Below, one piece after another: positions 23,287-34,305 of a DNA stretch of 64,000 bases. The stretch comes from Ceratotherium simum simum. Taxonomy: Eukaryota; Chordata; Mammalia; Perissodactyla; Rhinocerotidae. Position numbers and translations under genes: made by a program. Positions within the stretch are counted from its first letter, which is position 1, and each line of letters begins with the position of its first letter. The stretch is taken from positions 21,413,957-21,477,956 of the forward strand of contig NW_004454180.1 in the NCBI RefSeq assembly GCF_000283155.1. Direction: 5' to 3'. The notes under the pieces are model-generated. The model saw only the letters and a program-made list of their open reading frames with translations. It ran no database searches and was not told the origin of the DNA.

Positions 23287-23650
23287 AGTCATTTATTCAC
23301 TTATTCATTCATTCACTTGTCCATCTATCAAACATTGGGGAGGCAGCTCCTATGTGCCAGGAATTGGAGCAGGGCCTGGGAATGCAAAGAGAAAAAATAC
23401 ATGTGGCTGTTTCCAAGACAGAATGAAAACCAATGAGAACTAGAAGCTTTCAATGTGGTCGGTATAGTGGTAGAGAACTAGACGAAGATCACAGGAACTC
23501 TAGAACAAGTGTTTGCCTCAGGCAAGGATATCAAGGAAAGCATCTTGTAGAAGGTTGTGCCTGAGTGGACTCTTAACGATGGCGAAGAGTGCTGGAAGCA
23601 GCAGAAGGTGGGAGGGCCAATCTACTTAGCATTCAGCATAAGAGGATGAA
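23287..23650 (-). repeat. L2 LINE 3'-end remnant (antisense)
   Basis: Starts with four TTCA/ATTC units, then 'gcagctcctatgtgccaggaattggagcagggcctgggaatgcaaag'. Further on come 'aaggaaagcatcttgtagaaggttgtgcctgagtggactcttaa' and 'gaagagtgctggaagcagcagaagg'. These correspond in order to the reversed L2 3' untranslated region. No target duplication is visible. Confidence 0.6.
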
Positions 23651-23859
23651 GGCCAATACAGCCCATAACAACATAGTGTGTGCATAATAGAATTTAATTT
23701 AAATCCACAATTATTTTAGCATAAAGTACAAGGCACAGAGAGGGGAACAGTGAGCTGGAATGTAAATAGAGATTGGTTTGTCAAGAGTCATATATGTCAT
23801 GATCAGGAAGCTGTATTTCCTTCTATAAGAAGTGGCCATCTCCTTTGTGTATATGTGTG

Positions 23860-24940
23860 TGTGTGTATATATATGTACACATATTTCACCTAGTATTATG
23901 CATTTAAGTTTCCTCCTTGTCTTTTCATGGTTTGATAGCTCATTTCTTTTCAGCACTGAATAACACTCCATTTTCTGGATGTACCACAGTCTACGTATTC
24001 ACCTCCTGAAGGATATCTTGGTAGCTTCCAAGTCTTGGCAGTAATAATAAAGCTGCTATAAATAGCCCTGTGCAGGTGTTTGTTTGGACATACATTTTCC
24101 ACTCCTTTGAGTAAACATCAAGGAGAATGATTGCTGGATCATATAGTAAGAGTATGTTTAATTTCGTAAGAAATAATCAAACTTGTCTTCCAAAGTGGCT
24201 GTATCATTTTGCATTCACTCCAACAATGAATTAGAGTTCCTGTTTCTCCACATCCTCATCAGCACTTGATGTTGTCAGTGTTCCTGATACTGGCCATTCT
24301 AGTAGGTGTGTAGTCATATCACACTGTTGTTTTAATCCACATAAATTTTTGATTCACCTTGTCAATATCAATAACAGCAACAGCAACAAAAAGATCCTAC
24401 TGTGATTTTGAGAAATATTGTACTGATTGTAGTGATCAATTGGGGAGAATTGTCAACATCATAATACTGAGTCTTGCACCCCATGATTATGAAATATCCC
24501 TCCATTAATTTAAATCATCTTCAGTTTCTCTCAGCAATATTTTGTAGTTTTCAGTGTAGAAGTCTTGCACTCCTTGTGTTAAATTTATTGTTAAGTATTT
24601 TATTATTTTTTATGTGATTTTGAATTTTCAAATGTTGACTGCTAGAATTTAGGATGATGATTTATTTTTATATGTTGACCTGTTCACGCAACCTTGCTAT
24701 TTCCACCTGTTCCGGTAGTTGTGTGTGTGCCTGTGTGTGTGTGCGCACTTGTGTGCAAATTCCTTAGGCTTTTCTAAATACAGGATCATGTCTTATGTGC
24801 ATAAAGACAGATTTATAACTTCCTTTTAAAATGGTATCCCTTTAACATCTTTTTTTTAATTTTGTGTATTTTTTTCTTACTTCACTGGATAGAACTGTCA
24901 GTACAATGTTGAGTAGATGGATACTCCAAAACATATACTA
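23860..24940 (-). repeat. L1 LINE ORF2 remnant (antisense)
   Basis: On the minus strand this reads the last third of ORF2. The peptide around 23900-23971 contains MECYSVLKRNEL and HEKTRRKLKC, typical of the L1 ORF2 carboxy terminus. Upstream on that strand follow the counterparts of 'gattgctggatcatatagtaag', 'tgtcttccaaagtggctgtatc' and 'ttggggagaattgtcaacatc'. A short unrelated or deleted segment breaks it near 24340-24400, and TG-rich repeats lie at 23846-23880 and 24719-24756. There are many stops, so it is dead. Confidence 0.85.
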
Positions 24941-26365
24941 TTTTTAGAAGTGGAGATGCAAAATATGAATGAATTGCAATAAGGAAATACAGGGCATTTA
25001 TATATTTAATCATATTTATTATCTGGGATTTAAAAAAATATAGAAAATGAAGTTTATCCCTTAGAAAAGAAGGGAGTGACTATTAGAATTAGTTCCTGAC
25101 AAAAAGTGTTTGGATGGACTTGGAGCACACTTTTGGAATTAAATAAATATAGCACAAGAGATAATTTAAAGGTGGTAGCAAAAAAAATAATGAAAATTGC
25201 ATTAAGCGATGTTATCACTTTGTCATTGTAATGTAAATTAGATTTAAACAAAAAGTCTTTTAAATGAGGTCTCTAATTAATAGATATTGATGCAGGATTT
25301 CCAAATGAATATATACTCAATAAAACCATTTTCATGCGTTTTTACGTTTCAAATCCCATTCCTAATCATTATAAGTATGTGAATAATAACCAATTAAACA
25401 GGCAGGGGGAAAGGGCATGTGTGCTCAGCGAAGGAATCCCTCCCTGTTCCTATTTCCGTGGAGCTGGAGGATGAGGATGGGTATTCTCAGCTCCACTGTC
25501 TGCACAGCTTGCTGCTGGCACAGCTTGTAGAGAAGAGACGTAATGATGGCATTTTGAGAGCTTGGTAATGGTGCTCATACCAGCAGGCAGAGCAGCAGCC
25601 AGGACATAAGAGTGGAAATTGCTAGTCACATTTGATTGCCACCTGTATACTCATAAACTCGGAGGGTAATTTTTTAGTCTCCCCCTAAAATTAAATAACA
25701 TGTAGAAAAGCTGTAGATCTAGATATTTTTCAAGAAAAAAAAAAAGATTTTTCTAGATATTTTTCAAGAACAAAGAGCTAATCAAAGGGTTTCTTTGTCT
25801 ATGATAAATTCCCTTTGCAACATCTATAATATTCTTTGTATCTTTATGTTGATTTCCTCTTTATACACGTGGATAGTATATGTAGTTGTAATAACAATGA
25901 TGTGCACAATGATAAGTTGAATTTTGTAATAATTTAAAGAATGATATCAAGCAACTGCTTTATATCATGGGCGTCAGTGACTAATGGGAAACAGATGTCT
26001 AGCTGGGCAAAAAATATAAATTCTTAGTCCAGATTTTCTTTTCACCTCCTCTTTTTCAAAGGTAAGTGTTTTGCAATTGAATTGAAGAGGACTAAACAAA
26101 TAGGCTATTAGGACTTGCTCAATGAGTGCCCAGTGACCCACTGCAAAGGCGGCTCAGAGCACTGCAACCTCATTCACGGCACCAGCTCTGCCAGCTCTGA
26201 CACTGATCCGGTCACACCAGCCAGTTCACAGGAAGTCAGGAAACACGTTTTCACTTAGCTGGGACAATATTCATAGCATCTTGGTAAGGGAGATGTTAGT
26301 ATTTTTCTTTTAACAAATCAAGAAAATCAGAGTAAGAAGGGTAAAATAGTGCAACTTTACATAAT
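24941..26365. other. Unassigned sequence
   Basis: AT-rich apart from slightly GC-richer DNA at 25.42-25.62 kb and 26.13-26.24 kb. No gene or repeat named. A short direct duplication at 25718 is listed separately. Confidence 0.4.
25718..25770 (+). repeat. 19-bp direct repeat around an A run
   Basis: TCTAGATATTTTTCAAGAA at 25718-25736 and again at 25752-25770, separated by A(n)GATTT. Looks like a slippage or target-site-like duplication around a short A-rich insert. Confidence 0.85.
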
Positions 26366-26646
26366 TAGAGAAAGAAAAAAGAAGGAAAAGAAAGAAAACA
26401 GGAAGGTAGGATGAGAAGAAGAAAGAGAGAATGGAACTTTGCATGAACCAATAGTGAGAGTATTTGATGCAGAAAGGATTATGATTAATTCAATTCTGCA
26501 ATCCCAGTGTACCAATAAAGAAAAGAGAAGAGGGTGGAGGAAGGAAGAAGGAAGGAAGAAGGAAGGAAGGAAGGAAGGAAGGTAGGAAGAAAAGAAGGAA
26601 GAAAGGAAGAAGAGAAGGAAGGAAGGGAGGAGGGAGGGAGGAAAAT
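26366..26646 (+). repeat. Purine (GGAA)n/(GA)n tract
   Basis: Two purine-rich parts: 26366-26440 (GA-rich, irregular) and 26516-26646 (GGAA/GAAGGA units, almost pure purine). The minus-strand frames here (LPSFLPSF...) are translations of the repeat. GGAA is the ETS-factor core, and long purine mirror repeats can form triplex DNA; both are family knowledge, not shown here. Confidence 0.92.
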
Positions 26647-28000
26647 AGCCGTAGTAAGTAATATGCGATAGGTTGCCCAACTTGTAAACATGACTGAGAT
26701 GACAGATTCACCCAAAACAGTCTAATTTCAAAATACATATTCAATCCAAAGCATCAAGCTCTAGGCTTGATGAAGTCCTTCCAGAACTCCATTGCTTGAA
26801 AAGTAGTTCCAAGTCCCATTTTCGCCAATGCCTCAGAACCTATTTGGTCTTTCTAAACAACCTCCATTACTGTTTTCATTTTCCCTTCCACATTAATCAT
26901 ATTTAATGACAGCCATGTTTTTTTTTTCTATGCACTTTTCTTTAACTTTTAAAAAATTTTCACCATGATATTTTCTACTCTTACTTTCTGCGTAACTGAG
27001 ATTTAAAAAAAAAATAGATGACCCAGGCAAACCTCTCACAGAATGTCTAGCACATTATTCACATGAGAATCAACACGCACAGTTTCTCTGTAGAAAATAA
27101 AAGATGGAAGCTTTCCTTCATTTCCAGTCACAAGTGCTCTCGTTTTATATAAATATACTGCCCTCTATTTTCCAGGACCTGTGTATTTTCTTTGTAAATA
27201 GCTTGATTTTTAAACATCCAGAAGTTTTATTTTAGGTTTGCAAGAGGCTATTCCTAGCACAATAATGACATATAAGGCTGGTAGGTTGTACTGGCCTAGG
27301 TTTCTCCCAAACCAAGAACTAAGCTTCCTGGTGAGACTATCAGGAAGTAGGATAACAAATTCGGAAGAAGTTGATGTATTGACTGCATTGTCTAGGTGCT
27401 GATATAGAAATAAAATGCATGAAATTTGCTTAATTGAGTTTTAAAGAATAATTTTGCTGTGCTCTTGAATAAATCCAACTTGAAAACGGTATGAGTTAAC
27501 CTGAATTAGCAGTCTGCTTGTAAAAGAGCATCTTCAGAAAGCACTGTAGTCTGGCAAATAGAAGACTGACTTACGGATAACTACATAATCCTAGATTTCT
27601 TAAATCTAGAGCTATTTATTTCTTAAAGAACTGGGTGTAGTCATGTAGATTGACTTCATTTGCTCACACAGATGACACTGAAGAGAATTTATTGATTCCA
27701 GCTCTTCATCACTTGTTTGACAGTGGAATCTTCCATGATTACATAATTAGTCTAATCTTTCATGTCATTCTTTCTTTATTAAACTATGATGTATACTCTG
27801 TTACTAATCCATTGTAATTTGCTGGGGCAAAGAGCTCAATTAGACTAGGATTCCGGGATTCTGCTGTCACCTGCACACTAGCCAGTTTTGAGAATTTAGA
27901 CATTCAGTCTCTGCTGTTTCACTTGCAAGGAATAAATATTACATATTAGATGTATTTATCAATTCAGGATGTGGTTTAGATCATTGATGGACAAGAGTGA
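26647..28000. other. Unassigned sequence
   Basis: No gene or named repeat seen. Frames are short on both strands. Confidence 0.4.
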
Positions 28001-28454
28001 CAGTGCTCAAATTTTGTTCTGAGAACATTTTTACAGTTTTAAAAATTATTGAGAGCCCCAAGAGCTTTTGTGTATGTGTGTTATATCTATTGTCATTTGC
28101 TATAGTCAAAAATAAAACTGGAAAATTTTAAAAATATTTGTAATACTTTATTTTAAAAAATATGATAAACTTACTACATATTAACATAGATAATTTTTAT
28201 AAAATATATTTTTGAAATAAAATTAATAAATTGGGTGGCATTGTTTGATATTTCTCTAATTTTCTTTAATTATCATTACCACTGCTGCATTTGGTCTGTT
28301 GAGATATTACAAATCATGTAGGCTTTGGAAAATTTGTACAGTTGTGAAAGAACAAAACAAAAATAGAAAATATTGTCTTAGCACAATTATGAAAAATATG
28401 TCTAATCTCATTACCCCATTGAAAGGAGTCTGAGCCACAGTTTGAGAACCACTG
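28001..28454 (+). mobile_element. hAT-like non-autonomous DNA transposon
   Basis: The termini form an imperfect inverted repeat. The left starts CAGTGCTCAAA (28001) and the right ends TTTGAGAACCACTG (28441-28454), whose reverse complement is CAGTGGTTCTCAAA. CAG...CTG ends are characteristic of hAT elements. The interior ('attattgagagccccaagagcttttgtgta...gttatatctattg') matches a known mammalian MER-type sequence in memory. No transposase is encoded. The expected 8-bp target duplication is not recognisable, in keeping with age. Confidence 0.6.
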
Positions 28455-28462
28455 AACTATGG

Positions 28463-29730
28463 TATCATCAAATAAAACTTGAAAACTAATAGAAATATGT
28501 TACAAGTTTTGTTTATAATGCTGAAAGTACTAACATGAAGAAAACAGTAATAGAAAGTAAAAAAAAAAAAAAATCATGTTCATGATTAACTTTATTTCAC
28601 CTAATGGAAAACTCTCTAGATGAAAGCCCCAACTCCCTTCTTGAACAAACAGAGATTTAAAGATCTCTTTGTGAGCAAATATTCAAGAAGATGATCCTAC
28701 AAAGGCTAGTTTTATGATATTTGCTAAAAAATTAAAGTAAATAAATAAATCATTCTTAAAGAAAAAGCTAGTGTCCAGTGACAGAGACAAATCTGAGATT
28801 CCACCTGGAAGCCAATGATAATTTCAATCAAAGAGGCCAAGTACAGGTATGAGTCAAGGCAAGAGAGATCATAGTGGCTCCTGGAGTGACACCTATTTTG
28901 AGCGGATGTGCTTAGGAGCATTACTAGTAGGCTAAGATCCTGAAAATTTTTCCCGAAGTGCTAGAATAGAGGGACAGGTTCTATGTGTTGACACTTACAC
29001 AGGTAGACTGGCGAGATTAGCAAAAGGAATTATTTAACACAACACTTTAGAAATTTCTAAAGTGTTATTTTCTTTTTACGTTTTGAAAGCAAGCAGACTA
29101 ACAGTTACATTTGCTAACAATACCACTCCTTTAAAAATAAAAACTAGAATATCATCATGCCAACTGACATGATATTCTTGGTAAAAAGAAAATTAAGAGA
29201 AATGAAGAAAATTTTACTTTTTTACGTGTAATTATTAGCCAAAGGAATCTGTTTGCTCTGTTTTTACCCATTGGTTCTAACTTGGTATAAAATTATTCAT
29301 TAAACTCCAGGGTTGGATTATTGTGTTTTAATACCAGAAAGATTTGGCCTTTGCTTATTGTCATTGGTACTCAGAAGAAGATTTTGGCTAATTCTGTATT
29401 TATCCACAAAACACCACAAAAACAAATACTAGGATTCCTTCAGATAACAAAACGTGTAGAGGAATATTTCAGAAAGGCTAGAGTCCTATAAAGCATTAAA
29501 ATGTTCCCTGATAACAACATTTGGCTGCATACAAATGATTGGATATAAACTAGAAAGATTAATTATCATCGGTAAGAATATGCATTACAGAGGATCTACT
29601 CTGTGTAGGTTCGTTAATCTAGGAACTAATAACAGATACACACGTGCTCTGACACCACCACTATTTGATGCTTTAGGTTATAGGTTAAATTGTGTGTGTG
29701 TGTGTCTATGTGTTTAACGCTTGGGAGGTA
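28463..29730. other. Unassigned AT-rich sequence
   Basis: Poly-A run at 28559-28573, a perfect palindrome at 29041 and a short (TG)n at 29690-29705. No gene seen. Confidence 0.4.
29041..29066. repeat. 26-bp perfect palindrome
   Basis: The sequence reads AACACTTTAGAAA followed at once by its exact reverse complement TTTCTAAAGTGTT. There is no spacer and no mismatch; symmetry stops at both outer bases. Confidence 0.95.
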
Positions 29731-29734
29731 TAAT

Positions 29735-30595
29735 ATTGTGATTTATAAGAAATATGTAGTTGGTTATTCATATGACCAAAATGTATTTCTTATATATATT
29801 TGGTCTTTATCCATACTTTCTGGCTCCTAGCTCCCCAAACTCTTGGAATTTCCTAAGTGTTGTGAGGGATAAATGTGTCTTTTGTCGTGTTAATGAGGTT
29901 ACTTATTGCAAAGCCCTTAAGGAAGGGGGCTGGTTGCCAATGGAGCCAATCCTGTGGTTAGTGGGTTGAAACTTTCAGTCCCACACCTGACCTCTGGGGA
30001 GGGGAGAGGGGTTGGAGGTTGAATCAGTTGCCAACCACCAAGGATTTAATCAATCAGGCCTATGTAATGAAGCCTCCATAAAAATCCAAAAGGATGGGGT
30101 TCAGAGAGTTTCCAGGTTGGTGAACATGTGGAGGTGCTGGGAGAGTGGCATGCCTGGAGAGGGCATGGAAGCCCCATGCAGCTACCTTGCTCTATGCATC
30201 TCTTCCATCTGGCTGTTCCTGAGTTACATCCTTTTTATAATAAACTGGTAATCTAGTAAGTAAAATGTTTCTCTGAGTTCTGTGAGCCTTTCTAGCCAAT
30301 TATCAAATCCAAGGAGGTCATGGGAACCTCTGCTTTATAGCCGATTGACCACAAGCACAGGTAATGATCTGAGCTTGTGACTAGCATTTGCAGCAGAGTA
30401 GGGGGAGCAGTCTTGTAGGACTGAACTCTTAAACCGTGGAATCTGATGCTATCTCAGGTAGATAGTGTCAAATTGAGCTGAATTGTAGGACACCCAGATG
30501 GTGTCTTGAGCATTGCTTGGTGGTGTGGGGGGGGAGCCCCTCCCCCACCACATTGGAACTTGAGTCTCAGAACACTAAAAAGGGGAGATATTTGA
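29735..30595 (+). repeat. Endogenous-retrovirus LTR, probably ERVL-class, solo
   Basis: The central segment matches a common mammalian LTR in memory: 'caatcaggcctatgtaatgaagcctccataaaaatcc' (TATA-like), 'ggttggtgaacatgtggaggtgctgggag', 'ctatgcatctcttccatctggctgttcctgagtt', AATAAA at about 30239, and 'ctggtaatctagtaagtaaaatgtttctctgagttctgtgagcc'. A G-rich/C-rich hairpin follows at 30521-30550. No gag/pol/env DNA lies next to it. The outer ends are approximate. Confidence 0.65.
30521..30550. repeat. GC hairpin in the LTR 3' part
   Basis: TGGTGTGGGGGGGG (30521-30534) and CCCCTCCCCCACCA (30537-30550) pair over 12 of 14 positions with AG between them. It lies downstream of the LTR's AATAAA, where some LTR transcripts carry a structured R region. 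Confidence 0.8.
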
Positions 30596-30599
30596 CTCT

Positions 30600-31204
30600 G
30601 GTGGATGTATTCATGAAAAAGAATCAAGAGTGTATCTGTCTGTGATGGGATCCCCTAAGGGACCCTTATTTTAAAAGCATGGTTGAATTTGAATTGTGTC
30701 AACATATTGAGGAAAACGTCACTGAGCAACTGCTTCTAAACTTAGTCTTTAAGAATGGGTAAAATGGAATCAGAGGGGTACATGGTGTAGGCTGGGGTGG
30801 GGCTGGTGTGAGTATTGTGACACAGACAAGAAGAATGGTATAGGTAAAAGCACAGTGGAGAAAATGGGAAAACCACATGAGAAAGATAATAAAAAGAGGT
30901 GTTGAACAACACAGAAGAATTAATATGTGTGTTGTTGGTGAGTATGGAGCAGGAAATAAGTTTGGCTTAGGGAATAAGGACCTAGGTATAGAAATGTTTA
31001 AATGGCCACACGAGGAATTTACATTGAGTTTAACCATTATAGATTTCTAATCAGGACACTAGCATACATATGAGTGCTGGATGCACAGGAGACTGGGAGG
31101 AACTAAAAATAAGAAATCAGTCATTTAGATCAGTTATCTTATATACTATGTTACATTCCCATAGGTGCAATTTCAATTCATTAGGATGCAGAAAGAACTT
31201 TATT
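30600..31204. other. Unassigned sequence, possibly an old repeat
   Basis: 30.76-31.08 kb is purine-rich on the plus strand ('gaccacatgagaaagataataaaaagag', 'gaataaggacctaggtatag') and resembles old LINE 3' DNA, but no family can be named. Confidence 0.3.
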
Positions 31205-31215
31205 TAAATTTATTT

Positions 31216-31409
31216 ATTTATTTATTGGTGAGAAAGATTGTCCATGAGCTAACATCTGTGCCAATCTTCCTCTATTTTATATGTAAGACGATGCCTCAGC
31301 ATGGCTTGATGAGCAGTGCGCAGGTCCGTGCCTGGGATCCAAACTTGTGAACCCCAGGCTGCCAAAGAAGAGCATGTGAACTTAACCACTACATAACGAG
31401 GCTGGCCCC
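31216..31409 (-). repeat. ERE SINE (antisense)
   Basis: GTGAGAAAGATTG, GAGCTAACATCTG, CAATCTTCCTC, CAGCATGGC and CCTGGGATCC on the reverse-oriented SINE, head at about 31409. The tail side is a (TTTA)n run. An 11-bp duplication TAAATTTATTT flanks it (31205-31215, 31410-31420). Shorter than the 838 and 6052 copies because it lacks the second body repeat. Confidence 0.9.
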
Positions 31410-31420
31410 TAAATTTATTT

Positions 31421-32620
31421 TATCCTTATACTTTTAATTATTACTTTAATTTTGAATGTGTGTTACATGTTAGTTAATTAGTACGTTTACATTTTATAAA
31501 TAAATATACATATATGGAATGGTTGATCAATGAAGTATTTAATAACAGTGATGAGTAAGCACAAAAGTTTGTGGATGGCATTTAGATGAAGCCAAGCTAA
31601 TGTGGTAAAATTGATATTGAATTAAAGAGCCTAAAAATAAAATCAGGAGTTTGGAAAGGCCAAATTTGACAAACATCTTAAAGGAAAGTACGATAGAATT
31701 TGGTGACATAGTGGGAATGGATAAAGAGAATGACATAGTGAAAAGTAGTGATAAGCTTCTATCCCTGCAAAACTGAGATCGTGATGCTGGGTATTAAAAT
31801 TTAGATTTTTGAAGATGAACTCTGACTGTAAATGGTCAGTTTGATTCAGAATAATTTTTATCACCCTATTCATTGCCAAATGTGTGCAAAACACACTACG
31901 TTTCTTTTTTATTTCATATCAAGTTTTAAAAAATGTTATTTGATCACCTGTTATGTTCAGAACAGTGCTGAGAATACAGAAAAGGACAAAAGGGGCTCTG
32001 AAACGTGAGATACTCACAGTATTGGGTGAATTCACACATATATTTGTGCATTTGCCATACAACCTAGTTAATGTCATATGAGATTCCCATATTAATTGTC
32101 ATAGGAATGCAGATGTTGGAGCTATTGATTCTGTCTGGGAGCATGAGAAAAGAGCTGGCATTTGTACAGAATTCAAATCCTTCATATATTTGTCATTTGG
32201 ATACTTATTACTTTCGACAAAATGATTAAAAAGAATAATTGCCACTTGCCTCAAGGAAATAAAATACTGTTTTCTCTATTTACTAATACTAAATATGGAG
32301 CTTTTCATCCTTCCTCTCACAGCTGTGGGTGGTGACCTTGAAAATGCTAGGTGATTTTAAAAAACAAGTGATATTATAGAGGTATTTGATACTATTTGTA
32401 GTCAAGCATAGTTAACTAATTAGATGACATTAGCAAGCCCCAGTTTAAAGATATATAGAAAAGAAACTAACTGTAACCTTCAAAAGCAAGTCATAGCATT
32501 TTATTAGAGATTCACAATATATTTATAGCTGTTACCGGTAGCACTGCAATGCCAAACATTATCATGAAATGATTCTTGTCACCTTTACAGCACTATTACC
32601 ATCTTCATATGTCATTTGCA
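31421..32620. other. Unassigned sequence with a weak L2-like patch
   Basis: Around 31920-31990 ('ttatttgatcacctgttatgttcagaacagtgctgagaatacagaaaagg') there is a weak reversed L2/MIR3 landmark order. The rest holds nothing recognisable. Confidence 0.35.
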
Positions 32621-32624
32621 GAAC

Positions 32625-32674
32625 TATACAAGAAATCTAGCTAGTAAGTTTCTCTCTTGCATGCTATAAATACA

Positions 32675-32709
<35 letters not shown>

Positions 32710-32746
32710 CCCAAGAGAGAAACCCAATAGCTAGATTTCTTGTATA
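32625..32746. repeat. Long inverted repeat with a (CA)n loop
   Basis: The left arm is 32625-32660 and the right arm 32711-32746, each 36 nt. They are reverse complements at 32 of 36 positions: 19 matched at the outer end, then four positions of which three mismatch, then 12 matched, and one inner mismatch. The 50-nt loop contains the microsatellite at 32678-32706. No transposon family is recognised. Explanations include a MITE, an inverted duplication by template switching, or a foldback structure. Confidence 0.9.
32678..32706 (+). repeat. (CA)n microsatellite
   Basis: About 14 CA units, sitting in the loop between two inverted-repeat arms. Confidence 0.95.
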
Positions 32747-32749
32747 TAT

Positions 32750-33845
32750 ATTTATGCATTTGAAAGAAATTTGAAGCTGGTAAAGGGATTCAGTCATTTT
32801 ATGAATTTTTTCCATTACTAATATTAGAAATTCTTTGATTTGCATTTTTATTTAGAAGTATTCTAACAAATAAATTTTCATGATTTTAGAGCAAAAAATG
32901 TTGTTTAATGAAATAATGATAGCTTGGATGGCAGTAGGGATGTATGCATACCTCCTTCACTTGTTATCTTTTCAAGTGTTGGAGTTGGAATAAAGTATAG
33001 AAATTCCAATTTTCAAATACAGTCTTCTAAATCAGGGGATGATATTTCAACATGTTAAAGTCAGAAAGCTAAATTATATGGATGTGCATGATAATACAAG
33101 TATTTATACAGGTTTAAGAGTTATACAACAGTTCAGATCCATAAATCATTTTCTAGCATGTGAGATAAATTTTTGTTCCTTTATATTTGAAGCTAAACAC
33201 ACATGAATTTTATTTTTTTTATTAGTTACATATCATTGGAGATCAAACTTGTTATTTCCTTTTTTGCCTGCATCCTTCTGCCATTTGGCTCTTTAACATC
33301 TGAATGCTGCTATTTAACTGAAAATTCAATCTTAAATTGAAGATGTAAAGACAGGTATAATAGGCAATAGATTGAACTACTTGATATGCCTCTAGAAATA
33401 GAGGCATGAAGACAATTAATTAACCCAAGAGGTGGAAAAGTCAAAAATATAAGTAGACTCAAGAAAGACTGATACATTTGAGGGTGAGAGATCAATAATG
33501 AGTTATTGACACGTATTCAAGGTTTTATCCACAGTCATCAAGGATATGTATAGCATAACAAAGGGTGTCACATAAGTTTGCTCTGATGAACTGCTAGTTG
33601 TTTCCTGGAGAATGTGTTGAAGAGAATTATGAGACAGATTGTGAGTGCAATAGGAATGGGTCCAAGATGAATAAAAATGCCTGCCATGGATGGATGTGGG
33701 CTAGTGCTGGCAAGCTTTCTCCCACTGTGGGTATAATGGGTATCTATTAACTTTGCTGTTCAACATTCAAGCATTCTTCCCCTGGTAAGCAGTATGCAGA
33801 TTCTCTTGAGGCCACCAGCTCATCCTCTAATTTTAATTCATGAAT
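32750..33845. other. Unassigned AT-rich sequence
   Basis: No gene or named repeat seen; frames are short. Confidence 0.4.
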
Positions 33846-33849
33846 TTTA

Positions 33850-34305
33850 TGTAAAGTTGACTCTACTTCCAAACTCCAGGAATAGACAAGGACCATGGGC
33901 TTGATAAAACCAACAAAAAAAGTTATTTCCTCTGTCACTAGGGGTTGGATTCAGGGATGAGCATTTGACCTACTCCATGACAGTAATACCTACATAGATT
34001 TTGGTTGGGTCTTTTAAAAGAGAGGCTTATTGCGCTTTGAGCTAAAGTGAACTTGTTAGAATGTGAGCTTATAGCTACAAAAAAATGATGCATAGAATTC
34101 TAGAATGAAGCCAAGTGGTAAGAGGAGTGAAAAATGGAACAAAGCTAATTCCTGATTACATAAATTAGAATAAGTTAAACACGAAGTAGATATCCCTATC
34201 AATCTCAGTTATTCGAGCTAATGAATTCAATTTGACGTAGCTCAGTTGGGTTAGATTTCCCATCACTTGCAAAGCAGAGTCTTAATATAACTGACATGTC
34301 TCATC
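33850..34305 (+). repeat. MaLR-like LTR remnant (MLT type)
   Basis: Old LTR-like order: 'gttgactctacttccaaactccagg', 'ggggttggattcagggatgagcatttgacctactccatgaca', 'gagaggcttattg', 'aatgaagccaagtggtaagagg', and at the end 'gctcagttgggttagatttcccatcacttgcaaagcagagtcttaatataactgac'. This is the usual end of a mammalian apparent LTR. Strongly diverged, with no internal sequence next to it. Confidence 0.5.

Noticed and set aside
26357..26744. Three overlapping Ser/Pro/Leu-rich minus-strand frames
   Set aside because: Direct translations of the GGAA purine tract in three phases.
30699..31037. 112-codon minus-strand open frame rich in Pro/Leu
   Set aside because: Low-complexity translation of purine-rich repeat-like DNA; no domain or conserved start context.
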